Shown piece by piece: positions 26,988 to 36,398 of a stretch of 59,217 nucleotides of DNA. This stretch comes from Methylobacterium platani (lineage in GTDB: Bacteria; Pseudomonadota; Alphaproteobacteria; Rhizobiales; Beijerinckiaceae). Below the pieces are notes generated by a model. That model had not been told where the DNA came from and searched no databases. It worked only from the letters and a program-made list of their open reading frames with translations. Each line of letters opens with the position of its first letter. The stretch's first letter is position 1. A program made the translations under genes and the position numbers. The DNA lies in assembly GCF_001653715.1 (NCBI RefSeq), contig NZ_LWHQ01000004.1, positions 1 to 59,217 on the forward strand, written 5' to 3'.

Positions 26988-28463
26988 ATGCCGATGCGCC
27001 GCCCGCCGACCTCCCTGCTGCTCGCTGCGCTCCTTCTCGGGGTCGCCCAACCGGCGACCGCGCAGGCCGAGTCGGTGCCGCCCAACCGCGCCTTCCAGGA
27101 CAATCGCCAGGACAACCGGGCGGTGCCCGACTCGAAGGCGCAGGTGCAGCTCTCCTTCGCGCCGCTGGTCAAGCGCGCGGCGCCATCCGTCGTCAACGTC
27201 TACGGCACCCATGTCGAGAAGCGCGCCGCCAATCGCGGCGCGATGGACGAGTTCCTGCGCCGCTTCTTCGGCGATGCCGGGCCGAACCTGCCGCAGGAGC
27301 GGGCGCAGCGCTCGCTGGGCTCGGGCGTCATCGTCGACGCCTCGGGGCTGATCGTCACCAACAACCACGTCATCGAGAACATGAACGAGGTGAAGGTGGC
27401 GCTGAACGACCGGCGCGAGTTCGAGGCGCAGATCCTGCTGCGCGACCCCCGCACCGACCTCGCCATCCTGAAGATCAAGAGCCCGAGCGGCGGCCTGACG
27501 CCGATGGAGATCGGCGACTCCGAGAACCTCCAGGTCGGCGATTTCGTGATCGCGATCGGCAACCCGTTCGGTGTCGGCCAGACGGTGACGCAGGGCATCG
27601 TCTCGGCGCTCGCCCGCACCCAGGTCGGCTCGGCCGACTACCAGTTCTTCATCCAGACCGACGCGGCGATCAACCCGGGCAATTCCGGCGGCGCCCTCGT
27701 CGACCTCAACGGCGGCCTCGTCGGCATCAACACGGCGATCTACTCGCAGTCCGGCGGCAGCCACGGCATCGGCTTCGCCATCCCGGCCAGCATGGTCAAG
27801 GCGGTGGTGGAGACGGCCAAGGGCGGCGCCCGCACGGTGCGCCGGCCCTGGCTCGGGGCGCGGCTCCAGCACGTGACGCCGGACATCGCCGAGAGCGTCG
27901 GCCTCGACCACCCGACCGGGGTGCTGGTGGCCTCGATGCAGCCCAAGAGCCCGGCCGAGGAGGCGGGCCTGAAGCGCGGCGACGTGGTGCTGGCGGTGGA
28001 CGGCCAGACCGTCGACGACCCCGAGGCCTTCGGCTACCGCTTCGCGCTCAAGGGCATCAAGGGCGAGACCAAGCTCACGGTCCTGCGCGGCGCCACCCGT
28101 ACCACGGTGCCGGTGCGCCTCGGCCCGGCGCCGGAGACGCGCCCGCGCGACACCCTGAAGGTGAAGACCCGCTCGCCCTTCCTCGGGGCGACCGCGGTCA
28201 ACCTGTCGCCGGCGGTGGCGGAGGAGATGCAGCTCGACGTGTCGGCGCAGGGGCAGGGCGACGGCGTCATCATCGCCGAGGTCGAGACCGGCACCGTCGC
28301 CAACCGGGTCGGCCTGCAGAAGGGCGACATCGTGGTGGCGGTGAACGGCACCCCGGTCGCCTCGACCAAGGACCTCGAGCGCATGACCCGTACCACGGCG
28401 TCGATGTGGGAGGTGACGATCAACCGGGGCGGGCAGCAGCTGACGTCGGTGTTCGGGGGGTAG
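26988..28463 (+). CDS. Do-family serine endoprotease (DegP/HtrA)
   Basis: 491-aa periplasmic protease/chaperone. The signal peptide ends near ATAQA (about residue 27). The trypsin-like domain has His127 (TNNHVIEN), Asp157 (RTDLAIL) and Ser233 (NPGNSGGAL). Two PDZ domains follow (about 285-370, with LGARLQHVTPDIAESVGL, and about 390-485, with GVIIAEVETGTVANRVGLQKGD). It is the full-length two-PDZ architecture that degrades or refolds misfolded envelope proteins. CCGGAG precedes the start at 26988. It is 38 bases from the glycosyltransferase gene. A long inverted repeat lies downstream. Confidence 0.95.
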   Translation: MPMRRPPTSLLLAALLLGVAQPATAQAESVPPNRAFQDNRQDNRAVPDSKAQVQLSFAPLVKRAAPSVVNVYGTHVEKRAANRGAMDEFLRRFFGDAGPNLPQERAQRSLGSGVIVDASGLIVTNNHVIENMNEVKVALNDRREFEAQILLRDPRTDLAILKIKSPSGGLTPMEIGDSENLQVGDFVIAIGNPFGVGQTVTQGIVSALARTQVGSADYQFFIQTDAAINPGNSGGALVDLNGGLVGINTAIYSQSGGSHGIGFAIPASMVKAVVETAKGGARTVRRPWLGARLQHVTPDIAESVGLDHPTGVLVASMQPKSPAEEAGLKRGDVVLAVDGQTVDDPEAFGYRFALKGIKGETKLTVLRGATRTTVPVRLGPAPETRPRDTLKVKTRSPFLGATAVNLSPAVAEEMQLDVSAQGQGDGVIIAEVETGTVANRVGLQKGDIVVAVNGTPVASTKDLERMTRTTASMWEVTINRGGQQLTSVFGG

Positions 28464-28498
28464 GGGATTTTACCCTTCCACCTTTCCTGCACGCTCTC

Positions 28499-28664
28499 CT
28501 TTCCCGGACGACTGTAGGGTCAGCGGAAGGAGATCCGGGATCCAGCACGAGAAGTCGCGAAGCGTCCTTGTGTCTGCAACGGTGCAGCATTCGGAGCCGC
28601 TTCGCGGCACTTCTCTCCCGGATCCCGGATCTCCTTCCGCTCTCGCTTCAGTCGTCCGGGAAAG
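28499..28664. repeat. Long inverted repeat element, copy 1 (166 bp)
   Basis: The ends CTTTCCCGGACGACTG (28499-28514) and CAGTCGTCCGGGAAAG (28649-28664) are exact complements. Inside, AGCGGAAGGAGATCCGGGATCC pairs with the matching right arm at about 28620-28641, and GAGAAGT..GCGAAGCG pairs with CGCTTCGC..ACTTCTC. The whole element can fold into one long hairpin. It has no coding capacity. Related copies lie at 33430 and 59141. Confidence 0.88.
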
Positions 28665-28695
28665 GGCGACGGTGGTTTTGACAAGAATAGTGGGC

Positions 28696-29145
28696 CTACG
28701 ACCGCACTTCCCGCTTCGCCACGAAGTTGATCTCGTCGACCAGCACGTCCTTGACGACGTCGCCGCCGAGCCGTTCGTTCACCTTCGCCCGCACCTCGGC
28801 CAGCCGCTTGGTGATGTCGTATTTCGCCAGGCGGCGGAAATCGAGGGCCTGGTCGGCGTAGATCTGCCGGAAGGCCTCGTCGACCACGAAGGCGTTGGGC
28901 GGCACCGGCAGGGTGTGCATCAGCTTGGCGTCGGCGGTGAAGACCAGCACCGCGATGACGTAGCCCTGCACCTTGCCGTCGGCGATCATCGGGATGTTGA
29001 TCGGTGCGAGCTTCTGGTACTGCAGGCCTTCCAGATACGGCTCGGTCTTCTTGCCCGAGAACAGGCCGCCGCCGAAGGTCACCGCGCCGTAGCACGACGC
29101 GATGGTGACGGCGCAGATCCACAGGCCGGTGATCAGGATCTTCAT
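28696..29145 (-). CDS. FliL-like flagellar basal-body-associated membrane protein
   Basis: 149-aa protein with one N-terminal membrane anchor (about 3-22, ILITGLWICAVTIASCYGAV) and a periplasmic domain. The domain contains YQKLAPINIPMIADGKVQGYVIAVLVF and a C-terminal helical/strand part ending VKDVLVDEINFVAKREV. The topology and position resemble FliL, which supports stator function around the motor. Sequence similarity to classical FliL is weak, so this is the least certain of the flagellar calls. It is the last gene of the cluster, 12 bases after the FlgN-like gene. Confidence 0.7.
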   Translation of the reverse strand: MKILITGLWICAVTIASCYGAVTFGGGLFSGKKTEPYLEGLQYQKLAPINIPMIADGKVQGYVIAVLVFTADAKLMHTLPVPPNAFVVDEAFRQIYADQALDFRRLAKYDITKRLAEVRAKVNERLGGDVVKDVLVDEINFVAKREVRS

Positions 29146-29157
29146 GACAGGATCTTC

Positions 29158-29490
29158 TTAAGAGCGGAGCGCCCGCGCCGTGTAGGTGCCGTCCGACTCG
29201 GCGGCGAGCGCCGCCTGGGCCAGGGTGTCGTCGATCTCCTCGAGCGCCCGCAGGTGCAGCGCGACGACCTGCTGGTTGCGGGCGAGCTTGTCGCGCAGGC
29301 GCGCGAGGTGGATCGCCACCGTGGCGTCGAGCGCCGCGACGTCGAGGCCGCGGGTGAGGCGGGTGAGCTCGAGGAGCCCCTGGCTCTTGCGGCGGTTGAG
29401 GTCGCCGAGATCGGCGGGCGCCCGGGTCTCCAGCGCCTCGGTCTCCTCCTCGATCACGGCTTCGAGCCGCTTGACGCAGGCGAGCAGCAT
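29158..29490 (-). CDS. FlgN-like flagellar protein
   Basis: 110-aa, almost wholly helical protein (LLACVKRLEAVIEEETEALE ... LNRRKSQGLLELTRLTRG ... LARLRDKLARNQQVVALHLRALEEI). The helical hairpin and length resemble the FlgN chaperone for the hook-filament junction proteins FlgK and FlgL, both encoded in this cluster. The assignment rests on pattern and context rather than on a catalytic motif. It lies 5 bases from the FlgJ-like gene upstream and 12 from the FliL-like gene downstream, so the three are co-transcribed. Confidence 0.65.
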   Translation of the reverse strand: MLLACVKRLEAVIEEETEALETRAPADLGDLNRRKSQGLLELTRLTRGLDVAALDATVAIHLARLRDKLARNQQVVALHLRALEEIDDTLAQAALAAESDGTYTARALRS

Positions 29491-29495
29491 GGCGA

Positions 29496-29978
29496 TCAGA
29501 CCTTCGCCGTCGGGTTGGCCTGGTCCGCCGGGGCGGCGGGGGCGGCGGGGGCGGCGGCCGGATGGGCGGCGTTCAGCATTCTGGCGATGCCGATGCCGCC
29601 GGCCTTGGCGATCTGGGTGCCGATCTGCTCGGCGAGCATCGACTTCCAGATGCCGCCGGCATTGCCCTTGCCGTACACGGTCTCGGACTTCTCCGGCATC
29701 ATCGCCTCGACGAATTGCTGGAGAACCAGCCCTTCGAACTTCTTGTAGGGGTCGCTGCCGGCGCCCGAGAGGCTGGTCTGGTTCTGCAGGCCGGTGAGGG
29801 CGCCGCGGGCATCGAGCGGCATGTGGGTCGAGAGGCCGACGTCGCGGGCCGCATCGGCGAAGGCGGTGGCGCCGGCGCTGCCGGGCTGCGACAGCTTGGC
29901 GGCGGCCTCCTGAAAGCGCGCCGGATCGGCGGCCCGGGCGACGTCGAGCACGATGTCGGAGGGCGGGGTGATGCTCAT
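29496..29978 (-). CDS. Rod-binding protein (FlgJ N-domain/CheL-like)
   Basis: 160-aa protein with the rod-binding domain at about 77-135. Its hallmark is the block FEGLVLQQFVEAMMPEKSE, followed by GGIWKSMLAEQIGTQIAKAGGIGIA. This corresponds to the N-terminal half of FlgJ, the rod cap. The muramidase half is absent, as is usual in alphaproteobacteria, where the domain stands alone (often called CheL). The C-terminal tail is an Ala/Pro repeat (PAAAPAAPAAP). There is no signal peptide. Confidence 0.88.
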   Translation of the reverse strand: MSITPPSDIVLDVARAADPARFQEAAAKLSQPGSAGATAFADAARDVGLSTHMPLDARGALTGLQNQTSLSGAGSDPYKKFEGLVLQQFVEAMMPEKSETVYGKGNAGGIWKSMLAEQIGTQIAKAGGIGIARMLNAAHPAAAPAAPAAPADQANPTAKV

Positions 29979-30026
29979 CGGCGGATCCGGAGGTCTGATG
30001 GTGACCGAAGCCTTAAGCCCGCTGGC

Positions 30027-30443
30027 TTACGGGAGGCTTGCGCCGCGACGCCCGAGCCGGGCCGCGAGGCCGTCGAGCCGCTCAAGGTCGTCGCGCTTCT
30101 CCGCCTCGCGGCGGTGATCGTCGGCCCGGCGCTCGGACAGGGCCTCGGCCCGCTTCTGGGCGAGGCCCCGCTCGCGCACGGTTCCCGCCTGGGCGGCGGC
30201 CTCGGCCTCGAGCGCGGTCGCCTGGGCGGCGAGCCCGCGCAGGCGCCGGGCGGTCGCCTCCAGCAGCATCGGGCCGTGGTCGGAGGTGGCGAGCGCCGCG
30301 AGCAGCCGCGCCCGGTCGGCCTCGACCGCCGCCGCGCGCTCGCGCAGGCCCGCGAGCTCGACCTCGGCGGCGCGCCGCATCTGCTCCTGCACGACGACGA
30401 GGCGCTGCGCGCGCCGGAGGCGGTCGCCGGTCCCGGTCGCCAT
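30027..30443 (-). CDS. FliJ-like coiled-coil protein
   Basis: 138-aa, highly charged helical protein predicted to form a long antiparallel coiled coil (RRAAEVELAGLRERAAAVEADR ... KRAEALSERRADDHRREAEKR). Its size and charge pattern match FliJ, the stalk of the export ATPase FliI that contacts FlhA. Both partners are encoded nearby. Primary sequence in this family is poorly conserved, so confidence is moderate. Its ATG overlaps the fliR stop codon (TGATG), which indicates translational coupling. Confidence 0.7.
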   Translation of the reverse strand: MATGTGDRLRRAQRLVVVQEQMRRAAEVELAGLRERAAAVEADRARLLAALATSDHGPMLLEATARRLRGLAAQATALEAEAAAQAGTVRERGLAQKRAEALSERRADDHRREAEKRDDLERLDGLAARLGRRGASLP

Positions 30444-31198
30444 CAGCCGCGCTGCAGCCAGGTCGCGTAGCCGAGGAGGAACTGGGTCATGAACTCGCCC
30501 GCGAGATAGTAGAGCATCAGGAGTCCGCCGAACATCACGAACGGGGTCGCGACGAAGTAGACCGGAATCGTCGGCGTGAGCTTGTTGACGAAGCCCGCCG
30601 CGAGGTTGACCAGGATCGCGTAGATGATGAACGGCGCGGTGATGCGCAGGCCGAGCATGAAGGCGGTGGCGACCTGGTCGACGATCCGGGTCAGCATCAC
30701 CTGGGAGCCGACGCCCTCGCCGGGCGGGATGCGGGCATAGGATTCGACGAGGCCGCGAAACAGCTCCCAGTGCAGGTCGGCGGCGAACAGGATCGCGGTC
30801 GCGGTGAGCAGGATCAGCCCCTCGACCGCCGGCACCGGGTCGGTGCCCTCGACCGGCGAGCCCGGCATGCCGCCGAATCCGACCATCGTCGAGGTGGCGT
30901 TCATCACCGTCTCCAGCACCAGGATGAAGATCCGGCCGAGGAAGCCGATCATCAGCCCGGTCAGGGTCTCGCTGACGATCCAGGCCAGGGTCTGCATCGG
31001 AACCTGGCCGGCCAGCCGCGGCTCGAACAGCGGCGCGATCAGGGGCGCGATGGCGAGGGAGACGGCGCCGGCGATCAGCAGGCGCACCTGCTGCGGTACC
31101 CGCGGGCTGGAGAAGCCCGGCAGCACGAGCAGGCAGCCGCCGACCCGGCAGAAGATCAGGAAGACGGCGAGGAAGCTGTCCGGCCCGATCTTCGTCAC
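30443..31198 (-). CDS. fliR: Flagellar export gate protein FliR
   Basis: 251-aa integral membrane protein with about six hydrophobic helices. Recognisable segments are [39 protein letters not shown] and [28 protein letters not shown] near the C-terminal third. FliR assembles with FliP and FliQ into the export gate of the flagellar type III secretion system. Translation begins with GTG, whose GTGA overlaps the stop of flhA. It is itself coupled to the FliJ-like gene. Confidence 0.95.
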   Translation of the reverse strand: MTKIGPDSFLAVFLIFCRVGGCLLVLPGFSSPRVPQQVRLLIAGAVSLAIAPLIAPLFEPRLAGQVPMQTLAWIVSETLTGLMIGFLGRIFILVLETVMNATSTMVGFGGMPGSPVEGTDPVPAVEGLILLTATAILFAADLHWELFRGLVESYARIPPGEGVGSQVMLTRIVDQVATAFMLGLRITAPFIIYAILVNLAAGFVNKLTPTIPVYFVATPFVMFGGLLMLYYLAGEFMTQFLLGYATWLQRG

Positions 31199-33282
31199 GA
31201 GACCGTGCCCAGCGACTTGATCTCGACGCCGCGGGCGATCTCCAGGTGCGACAGCACCGGCAGGGTCGGGAAGATCCGCTCGATGATCATCCGCACGTAG
31301 GGCCGGGCGTCGGGCGCGGTGACGAGCGCGAAGCCGTGCGCCTCCTTCATCCGCGAGCGGATCGCGTCCGAGGCCTCGGAGCCGAACTGCTCGACGAGGC
31401 GCGGATCGATGTCGAACTCCACCACCTCGCCCTTGGCGTCGCGCTTCAGGCTCTGGTGGAACGACAGGTCCCAGCTGGCGCCCAAGCGAAGCACGTTGAG
31501 CACGCCGTTCTCGGCGAGGTCGCCGCAGATCTGCTGCGCCATGCGCATCCGCACGTGCTCGGCGATCTGCTCGGCCCGGCGCGCGTGCGGGGTGATCTCG
31601 GCCACCGCCTCCAGGATCAGGTGCAGGTTGCGGATCGAGACCCGCTCGGCGAGCAGCAGCTTCAGCACCGCCTGCAGGCCCGAATAAGAGATCTGCGACG
31701 GGCAGATCTCGTCGAGCAGGCGCTTGTATTCGGGGTCGAGGCGGTCGAGCAGGCCGCGCATGTCCTTGTAGGACAGGAACTGCGGCAGGTTGTTGCGGAT
31801 CACCTCGGAGAGGTGGGTCAGCAGCACCGAGGCGCCGTCGATCGGCTCGAAACCGCCGCGGCGGACCTCGCCGGCGTAGGAATCCATCACCCAGAGCGCC
31901 TTCAGGCCGAAGGCGGGCTCGCGCACCTCGTCGCTCGGCACGTCGGGCCTCGGCCCGTCGCCGACCACCACCAGCATCTCGCCGGGGCGGATCTCCTGGG
32001 CGGCCGCCACGGTACCGTGGATCAGGATCTGGTAGCTCTTCGGCGGCAGCGCGAGGTTGTCCGAGACCTTGATGTCGGGCACCACGAAGCCGTACTGGCG
32101 GGCGAACTTGCGCCGCATCTTGGCGACGCGGTGGGCGAGCTCGCCTTGCGAGGCCTGGATCTGCGAGGCGGCCTGGCGGCCGAGGCAGAGCTCGATCTCC
32201 GGGGTCTTGAGCGACTCCTTGACCGAATCCTTCTCCTTGGCCTCGGCTTGGCGGACCGACTCCTCGGCCGTGGCCTTGGCGGTCGCCGCCTCGGCCTGGG
32301 CCCGGAGCCGGCGCGGGATCGTGCGGGCGATGAAGAACAGCAGCCCGCTGAGTGCCATGAAGGGCAGGAAGGGCAGGCCCGGCACCAGGGCGAACACGCC
32401 CATCATCGCGGCCGCCACCAGGAGCGCGCGCGGATAGGCGCCGAGCTGGCCGATCACCGCCTGCTCGGCGGTGCCCCGGGTGCCGCCCTTCGAGACCAGC
32501 AGGCCGGCGGCGAGCGAGACGATCAGCGCCGGGATCTGCGAGACCAGGCCGTCGCCGACGGAGAGCTTGGTGAAGATGTCGGCGGCGGTGCCGAGCGGCA
32601 GGCCGTGCCGCGTCGTGCCGATGATGATGCCGCCGAAGACGTTGACCGCGATGATGATGAGCGAGGCCACCGCCTCGCCGCGGACGAACTTCGAGGCGCC
32701 GTCCATCGAGCCGAAGAAGGCGCTCTCCTCCTCCAGCTCCCGGCGCCGGCGCTGCGCCTCCTTGTCGTCGATCAGCCCGGCATTGAGATCGGCGTCGATC
32801 GCCATCTGCTTGCCGGGGATCGCATCGAGGGTGAAGCGGGCGCCCACTTCCGCGATGCGGGTCGCGCCCTTGGTGATGACGAGGAAGTTGACGGTGATCA
32901 GGATCAGGAACACCACGATCCCGATCACGAAGTCGCCGCTCATCACGAACTGCGAGAAGCCCTGGATGACGTGGCCGGCGGCGTCCACGCCCTTCTGGCC
33001 GTTGGCCAGGATCAGCCGCGTCGTCGCGATGCCGAGCGCCAGCCGCAGGAGCGTGGCGATCAGCAGCACGGTCGGGAAGGCCGAGAATTCGAGCGGCTTC
33101 TGGATCCAGAGCGCCACCATCAGGATCAGCACCGACAGGGCGATCGAGAAGGCGAGCCCGACGTCGATGAGCAGCGCCGGGACCGGCAGGAACAGCACCG
33201 CCAGGATCGCCACGATGCCGGCCGCGAAGCCGAAATCCCGCCGCGACTTGCGCTCGATTGCCGGCGCCGCGCCCACCGCCAT
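31195..33282 (-). CDS. flhA: Flagellar biosynthesis protein FlhA
   Basis: 695-aa export-gate protein. The N-terminal half has eight hydrophobic helices. The FHIPEP-family signature [19 protein letters not shown] lies at about 147-165, before the acidic [10 protein letters not shown] loop. The C-terminal cytosolic domain (from about 330) forms the nonameric ring that docks chaperone-substrate complexes. Length matches the family when started at 33282, which has GGAGG upstream. An earlier in-frame ATG adds a proline-rich leader without homology. A dispersed repeat separates it from fliQ. Confidence 0.97.
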   Translation of the reverse strand: MAVGAAPAIERKSRRDFGFAAGIVAILAVLFLPVPALLIDVGLAFSIALSVLILMVALWIQKPLEFSAFPTVLLIATLLRLALGIATTRLILANGQKGVDAAGHVIQGFSQFVMSGDFVIGIVVFLILITVNFLVITKGATRIAEVGARFTLDAIPGKQMAIDADLNAGLIDDKEAQRRRRELEEESAFFGSMDGASKFVRGEAVASLIIIAVNVFGGIIIGTTRHGLPLGTAADIFTKLSVGDGLVSQIPALIVSLAAGLLVSKGGTRGTAEQAVIGQLGAYPRALLVAAAMMGVFALVPGLPFLPFMALSGLLFFIARTIPRRLRAQAEAATAKATAEESVRQAEAKEKDSVKESLKTPEIELCLGRQAASQIQASQGELAHRVAKMRRKFARQYGFVVPDIKVSDNLALPPKSYQILIHGTVAAAQEIRPGEMLVVVGDGPRPDVPSDEVREPAFGLKALWVMDSYAGEVRRGGFEPIDGASVLLTHLSEVIRNNLPQFLSYKDMRGLLDRLDPEYKRLLDEICPSQISYSGLQAVLKLLLAERVSIRNLHLILEAVAEITPHARRAEQIAEHVRMRMAQQICGDLAENGVLNVLRLGASWDLSFHQSLKRDAKGEVVEFDIDPRLVEQFGSEASDAIRSRMKEAHGFALVTAPDARPYVRMIIERIFPTLPVLSHLEIARGVEIKSLGTVS

Positions 33283-33429
33283 GATCCCACCATCCTCCGC
33301 GAAGGCTTTCGCGGAGGGGTGTGCCACCGCTAGCTTGCGCGGGGGTTGGGGAGCGCGCGCCATCCCGTCCCGCGGGGGCCGGGCCCGCGCCGGGTCGAAC
33401 AGCGAGCCGTCAGGTCCTGACAAGCTCCG

Positions 33430-33504
33430 CTTTCCCGGACGAGCGAGGCGTCGGCGGAAGGAGATCCCGGATCGCCTTCCGCTTCGCTCCAGTCGTCCGG
33501 GACA
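33430..33504. repeat. Long inverted repeat family, copy 2 (75 bp, short form)
   Basis: CTTTCCCGGACGA at 33430 and TCGTCCGGGACAG ending at 33504 are the same termini as in copy 1. The inner arms GGCGGAAGGAGATCCCGGAT and CCTTCCGCTTCGCT remain, but the central 90 bases of copy 1 are missing. It is located in the gap between fliQ and flhA. Confidence 0.82.
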
Positions 33505-33550
33505 GGGACGCGGCTCGTCATGGCCGGCTGGCGGCACGTCCGCCGAACGG

Positions 33551-33817
33551 TCAGAACCCGGTCGCGATCCGCCCGTAGGCGGCCTCGGCGAAGGCATGGA
33601 TCTGCCCGCCGATGAAGGTGCCGGTGACGAGGAGGACGAGCAGGATCACCACGATCTTCGGCACGAAGGTCAGGGTGACCTCCTGGATCTGGGTCAGCGC
33701 CTGCAGGAGCGCCACCGCGATGCCGACAAGCATCGCGGCGCCGACCGCCGGGCCCGCCGCGACGATCACCGTCCAGATCGCCGCGCGGACGAGTTCGAGG
33801 GCGTCGACCTCGTTCAT
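33551..33817 (-). CDS. fliQ: Flagellar export gate protein FliQ
   Basis: 88-aa membrane protein with two hydrophobic hairpin helices ([31 protein letters not shown] and [21 protein letters not shown]), joined by the conserved polar [16 protein letters not shown] segment. Length and pattern are standard for FliQ. It belongs to the FliPQR export gate; fliP is not in the window. It follows flgD by 23 bases. Confidence 0.95.
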   Translation of the reverse strand: MNEVDALELVRAAIWTVIVAAGPAVGAAMLVGIAVALLQALTQIQEVTLTFVPKIVVILLVLLVTGTFIGGQIHAFAEAAYGRIATGF

Positions 33818-33840
33818 GGTCCTCTCCTGCCGCTGTCCTT

Positions 33841-34269
33841 CTACTGGATGACGACGCCGGAGGTCAGCAGCACGTCGGTGCCGCTGGTCAGGCGCGCCAG
33901 CGCGCCGTCGCTCGTCACCCGCACCGACTGGACGGTACCGGTCACCGTGCCGTCGGCCGAGGTGAGGGTGCGGCCGATCACCGTGTCGGCCTGGTCGAGG
34001 AAGCTCGACGAGAGCAGCGAATCGAGCTTCTGGTTGGTCTTCGTCGCCTGCTCGACCTGCGAGAAGGTGGCGAGCTCGCCGACATACTGCGTCGAGTCCA
34101 TCGGCTTGGTCGGATCCTGGTTCTTGAGCTGCGCCATCAGCAGCGTCAGGAAGGTGTCCGAATTCATCGAGGCGGCGACGGAGCTGCTCGCCTTGGCGGC
34201 GGCCGCGGCGGTGGAGGTCGCCGCGGAGGATGCGCCCGCGGTGGCGCTGGAGGTGCTGTCGACGGTCAT
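33841..34269 (-). CDS. flgD: Flagellar hook assembly protein FlgD
   Basis: 142-aa hook-cap scaffolding protein. An Ala/Ser/Thr-rich N-terminal export region (1-33) precedes the FlgD signature FLTLLMAQLKNQDPTKPMDSTQYVGELATFSQVEQ (about 40-74). The C-terminal part is short (GTVTGTVQSVRVTSDGALARL), without the Fn3/Tudor insertion of enterobacterial FlgD. This is the usual compact alphaproteobacterial form. Its ATG directly abuts the flbT stop codon. Confidence 0.94.
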   Translation of the reverse strand: MTVDSTSSATAGASSAATSTAAAAAKASSSVAASMNSDTFLTLLMAQLKNQDPTKPMDSTQYVGELATFSQVEQATKTNQKLDSLLSSSFLDQADTVIGRTLTSADGTVTGTVQSVRVTSDGALARLTSGTDVLLTSGVVIQ

Positions 34270-34836
34270 TCAGGCCTCCTGGTCGAGGGCGGACAGGGAC
34301 GGGGCGGGAAGGGACGGGGCGGTGGATGGCGGGACGGCGCGGCGCGGCGGCGCCGGAGGACGCCCGGCCGCCCGCTCCCGCGGCCGCTCGCTGCGGCGGG
34401 CGGCGGGTGAGACGAGGACCGGCGCGGGGACGGGCGGCACGGCGCCGTCCGCCATCAGGACGGCTTCGAGGGGATAGAGGCCGCGGATCAGCTTCAGGGC
34501 CTCGAACAGCCGGCCGCCCTCGATCAGGGCGTGCGCCGCCTCGAGCCCGTCGCGCAGGACCGTCTCGCGCGTCGCCGCCAGCAGGCCGGCCCGGAGGTCG
34601 TCGTAGACCGCCCGGGCCGCGGCGGCGCGGGCGGGCTCGATCAGCATGGTCTGGGCGGCGAAGTAGAGCTGGCGCAGCGGCGTCGTCGCCTCCTCCGCCT
34701 GCAGCACGTGGCTCTCGAGCAGGAAGGTCGCGTCGTTCAGGAGCTCGATCGCCACCTTGCGGTCGACGCGCAGGACGGCGCCGTTGATGTAGATCCGCTC
34801 TCCGGCGCGCAGCGACAGGCGCATGGTGCGGCTCAC
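34270..34836 (-). CDS. flbT: Flagellin mRNA regulator FlbT
   Basis: 188-aa protein. The FlbT domain covers about residues 5-130: [50 protein letters not shown] and [24 protein letters not shown]. In Caulobacter FlbT binds the flagellin mRNA leader and promotes its decay until the hook is complete. A Pro/Arg-rich tail of about 55 residues is unusual and probably disordered. The GTG start at 34836 overlaps the flaF stop (GTGA); the ATG at 34824 is an alternative. No flagellin gene lies in the window. Confidence 0.93.
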   Translation of the reverse strand: MSRTMRLSLRAGERIYINGAVLRVDRKVAIELLNDATFLLESHVLQAEEATTPLRQLYFAAQTMLIEPARAAAARAVYDDLRAGLLAATRETVLRDGLEAAHALIEGGRLFEALKLIRGLYPLEAVLMADGAVPPVPAPVLVSPAARRSERPRERAAGRPPAPPRRAVPPSTAPSLPAPSLSALDQEA

Positions 34837-35180
34837 CGGAGCCCGTCGCGGATCGAGGTGTTCACCTCGATCAGGGCCGCGAGGCTGCGCCCGGGCGAGC
34901 GCAGCACCTCGCCGGCCTCCTGCATGGTCCAGGCGCCGATCGACATCAGGTCGTCGCGCAGGGCCGCCGGCAGCGCGTTCTCGGGCGCCAGGAGGTCGGC
35001 GATCAGGATGTTCCAGAGGTCCTGCATGAAGCCGATCGCGGTCGTGCGCTCCTTGCCGGCGAGGCCGCGGGCCTCGACGTCGCGCAGGAGGTCGAGCGCC
35101 CGGTCGAAGGCGGCGCGCTCGCGCTCGCGGCCGACCTCGGGAGCGTCCTCGAGGATCTCGGAATAGGAAAAGCGGTACAT
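34833..35180 (-). CDS. flaF: Flagellar regulator FlaF
   Basis: 115-aa helical protein. The start [12 protein letters not shown] is typical of FlaF, followed by [17 protein letters not shown] helices, [21 protein letters not shown] and [14 protein letters not shown]. FlaF is the positive counterpart of FlbT and is needed for flagellin translation or secretion in Caulobacter and rhizobia. It is coupled to flbT by a 4-base overlap. Its 137-base leader carries one hairpin (35226-35254), and the flgL terminator lies beyond it, so flaF probably starts a new transcript. Confidence 0.93.
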   Translation of the reverse strand: MYRFSYSEILEDAPEVGRERERAAFDRALDLLRDVEARGLAGKERTTAIGFMQDLWNILIADLLAPENALPAALRDDLMSIGAWTMQEAGEVLRSPGRSLAALIEVNTSIRDGLR

Positions 35181-35281
35181 CGGGCCGATGCCTCGTCGGT
35201 CTGGTGTCGTGCGCGGTGGGCGTCGTCCCGCGCGGCGCGTCGCGTCGCGCGGGAGGGCTCGGGGATCCGGCATGGCGCGGG

Positions 35282-35310
35282 GTCGCGGAACCGGTACCCG
35301 GTCCCGCGAC
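35282..35310 (-). terminator. flgL terminator hairpin
   Basis: 13-bp stem with one A-C mismatch (35282-35294 with 35298-35310) and a 3-base loop, 7 bases after the flgL stop codon. A second hairpin, TCCCGCGCG/CGCGCGGGA with an 11-base loop, lies at 35226-35254. Confidence 0.62.
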
Positions 35311-35317
35311 GGCCCGC

Positions 35318-36358
35318 TCAGCCGAGATACTTGACGAGCGACAGGTTCTGGAGCTGGGCGGTCAGCGCGTAGGACATCTGGAGCTGGGTCGTCGCGGCAT
35401 CGAGCCGGGTCTTGGCCTCCGCCGGGTCGACCGCTTCGAGGCGCGAGATCTCCTTGGCGACGAGGGTCGACTGGGCGTCGAGCCGCGTATTGGCGTCGGC
35501 GATCCGGGCCTGGCTGCGGCCGAGATCGGCCTGGGCGGAGACCAGCCCGGCGCTGCCCTTGCTGAGAAGCCCCGTCACCCGGCCGGAGACGACGGCCTGG
35601 GCGTCGGCCGAGAGGCCGGAGAGGCCGAGGCTCGCCACCACGGCGGCCTGGGCGAGCTGGCGGAACGGGGTCGCGTCGGCGCTGACCGAGGTGGTCACGG
35701 TCTCGCTCAGCGAGATCCGGCTGCTGAGGGTGCCCGTCGAGGCCTGAGACCAGGTGGTGCCCCAGTTCGGATCGGCGAACTGCGCCGCCACGGTGCCTTC
35801 CAGGAAGTTCTGGACCTGCGCCGCGGTCAGGCCGGCGGCACGGGGATCGCTCGGGGAGAAGCCGAAGGCGGTCTGGAACGCCGACAGGGCCGCGTTCTTG
35901 GCCGCCGCGGCGGCCCCGTCCCGGATCGGGCCCTGGGCGGTGTTGGTGCCGCCGAACAGCGCCTGCCCGTTCGACGTCGTGTTGAGGAGGCCGGTGAGCG
36001 CCGTCAGCGTGTCGTCGGCCGACGCCGCCATCGCGGCGACGCGCTTGTCCGCCGACAGCCCGGTCAGGGCGGCGAACTGGGCGTCCGCCGTCTTCTGCAT
36101 CTGCTGCAGGGCGCCCTGGCTCGCGCTCAGGCGCGAGGAGGCGAGGCCGTTGCCGTCCTTGAGGGCGGCGATCTCCGCCGCGCTCTGGCGCAGGAAGAGG
36201 CTGCGGCCGACCTGGCCGCCGAGGGCGAGGCCGACATCGGCGTAGCGCCCCTCGGCGATCTCCTGCGTGGTCCTCGCGATCTCGGCCTGGAGCCGGCCCG
36301 ACGCGCTGCGCGGGGCGTTCAGGAGGCTGAGGCTGGAGATGTAGTTCGTGGTCATCAT
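35318..36358 (-). CDS. flgL: Flagellar hook-associated protein 3 (FlgL)
   Basis: 346-aa flagellin-like junction protein. The N-terminal helices include [43 protein letters not shown]. The C-terminal helices include [30 protein letters not shown], the terminal leucine-rich helix typical of FlgL and flagellins. The middle domain is Ala-rich. It is probably in one unit with flgK, whose stop is 40 bases upstream. Two consecutive ATG codons begin the gene (36358 or 36355). Confidence 0.92.
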   Translation of the reverse strand: MMTTNYISSLSLLNAPRSASGRLQAEIARTTQEIAEGRYADVGLALGGQVGRSLFLRQSAAEIAALKDGNGLASSRLSASQGALQQMQKTADAQFAALTGLSADKRVAAMAASADDTLTALTGLLNTTSNGQALFGGTNTAQGPIRDGAAAAAKNAALSAFQTAFGFSPSDPRAAGLTAAQVQNFLEGTVAAQFADPNWGTTWSQASTGTLSSRISLSETVTTSVSADATPFRQLAQAAVVASLGLSGLSADAQAVVSGRVTGLLSKGSAGLVSAQADLGRSQARIADANTRLDAQSTLVAKEISRLEAVDPAEAKTRLDAATTQLQMSYALTAQLQNLSLVKYLG

Positions 36359-36398
36359 GGCTGGCAGGGCTCTGTCTTCGGGATCGCCGCGGGCGCGC

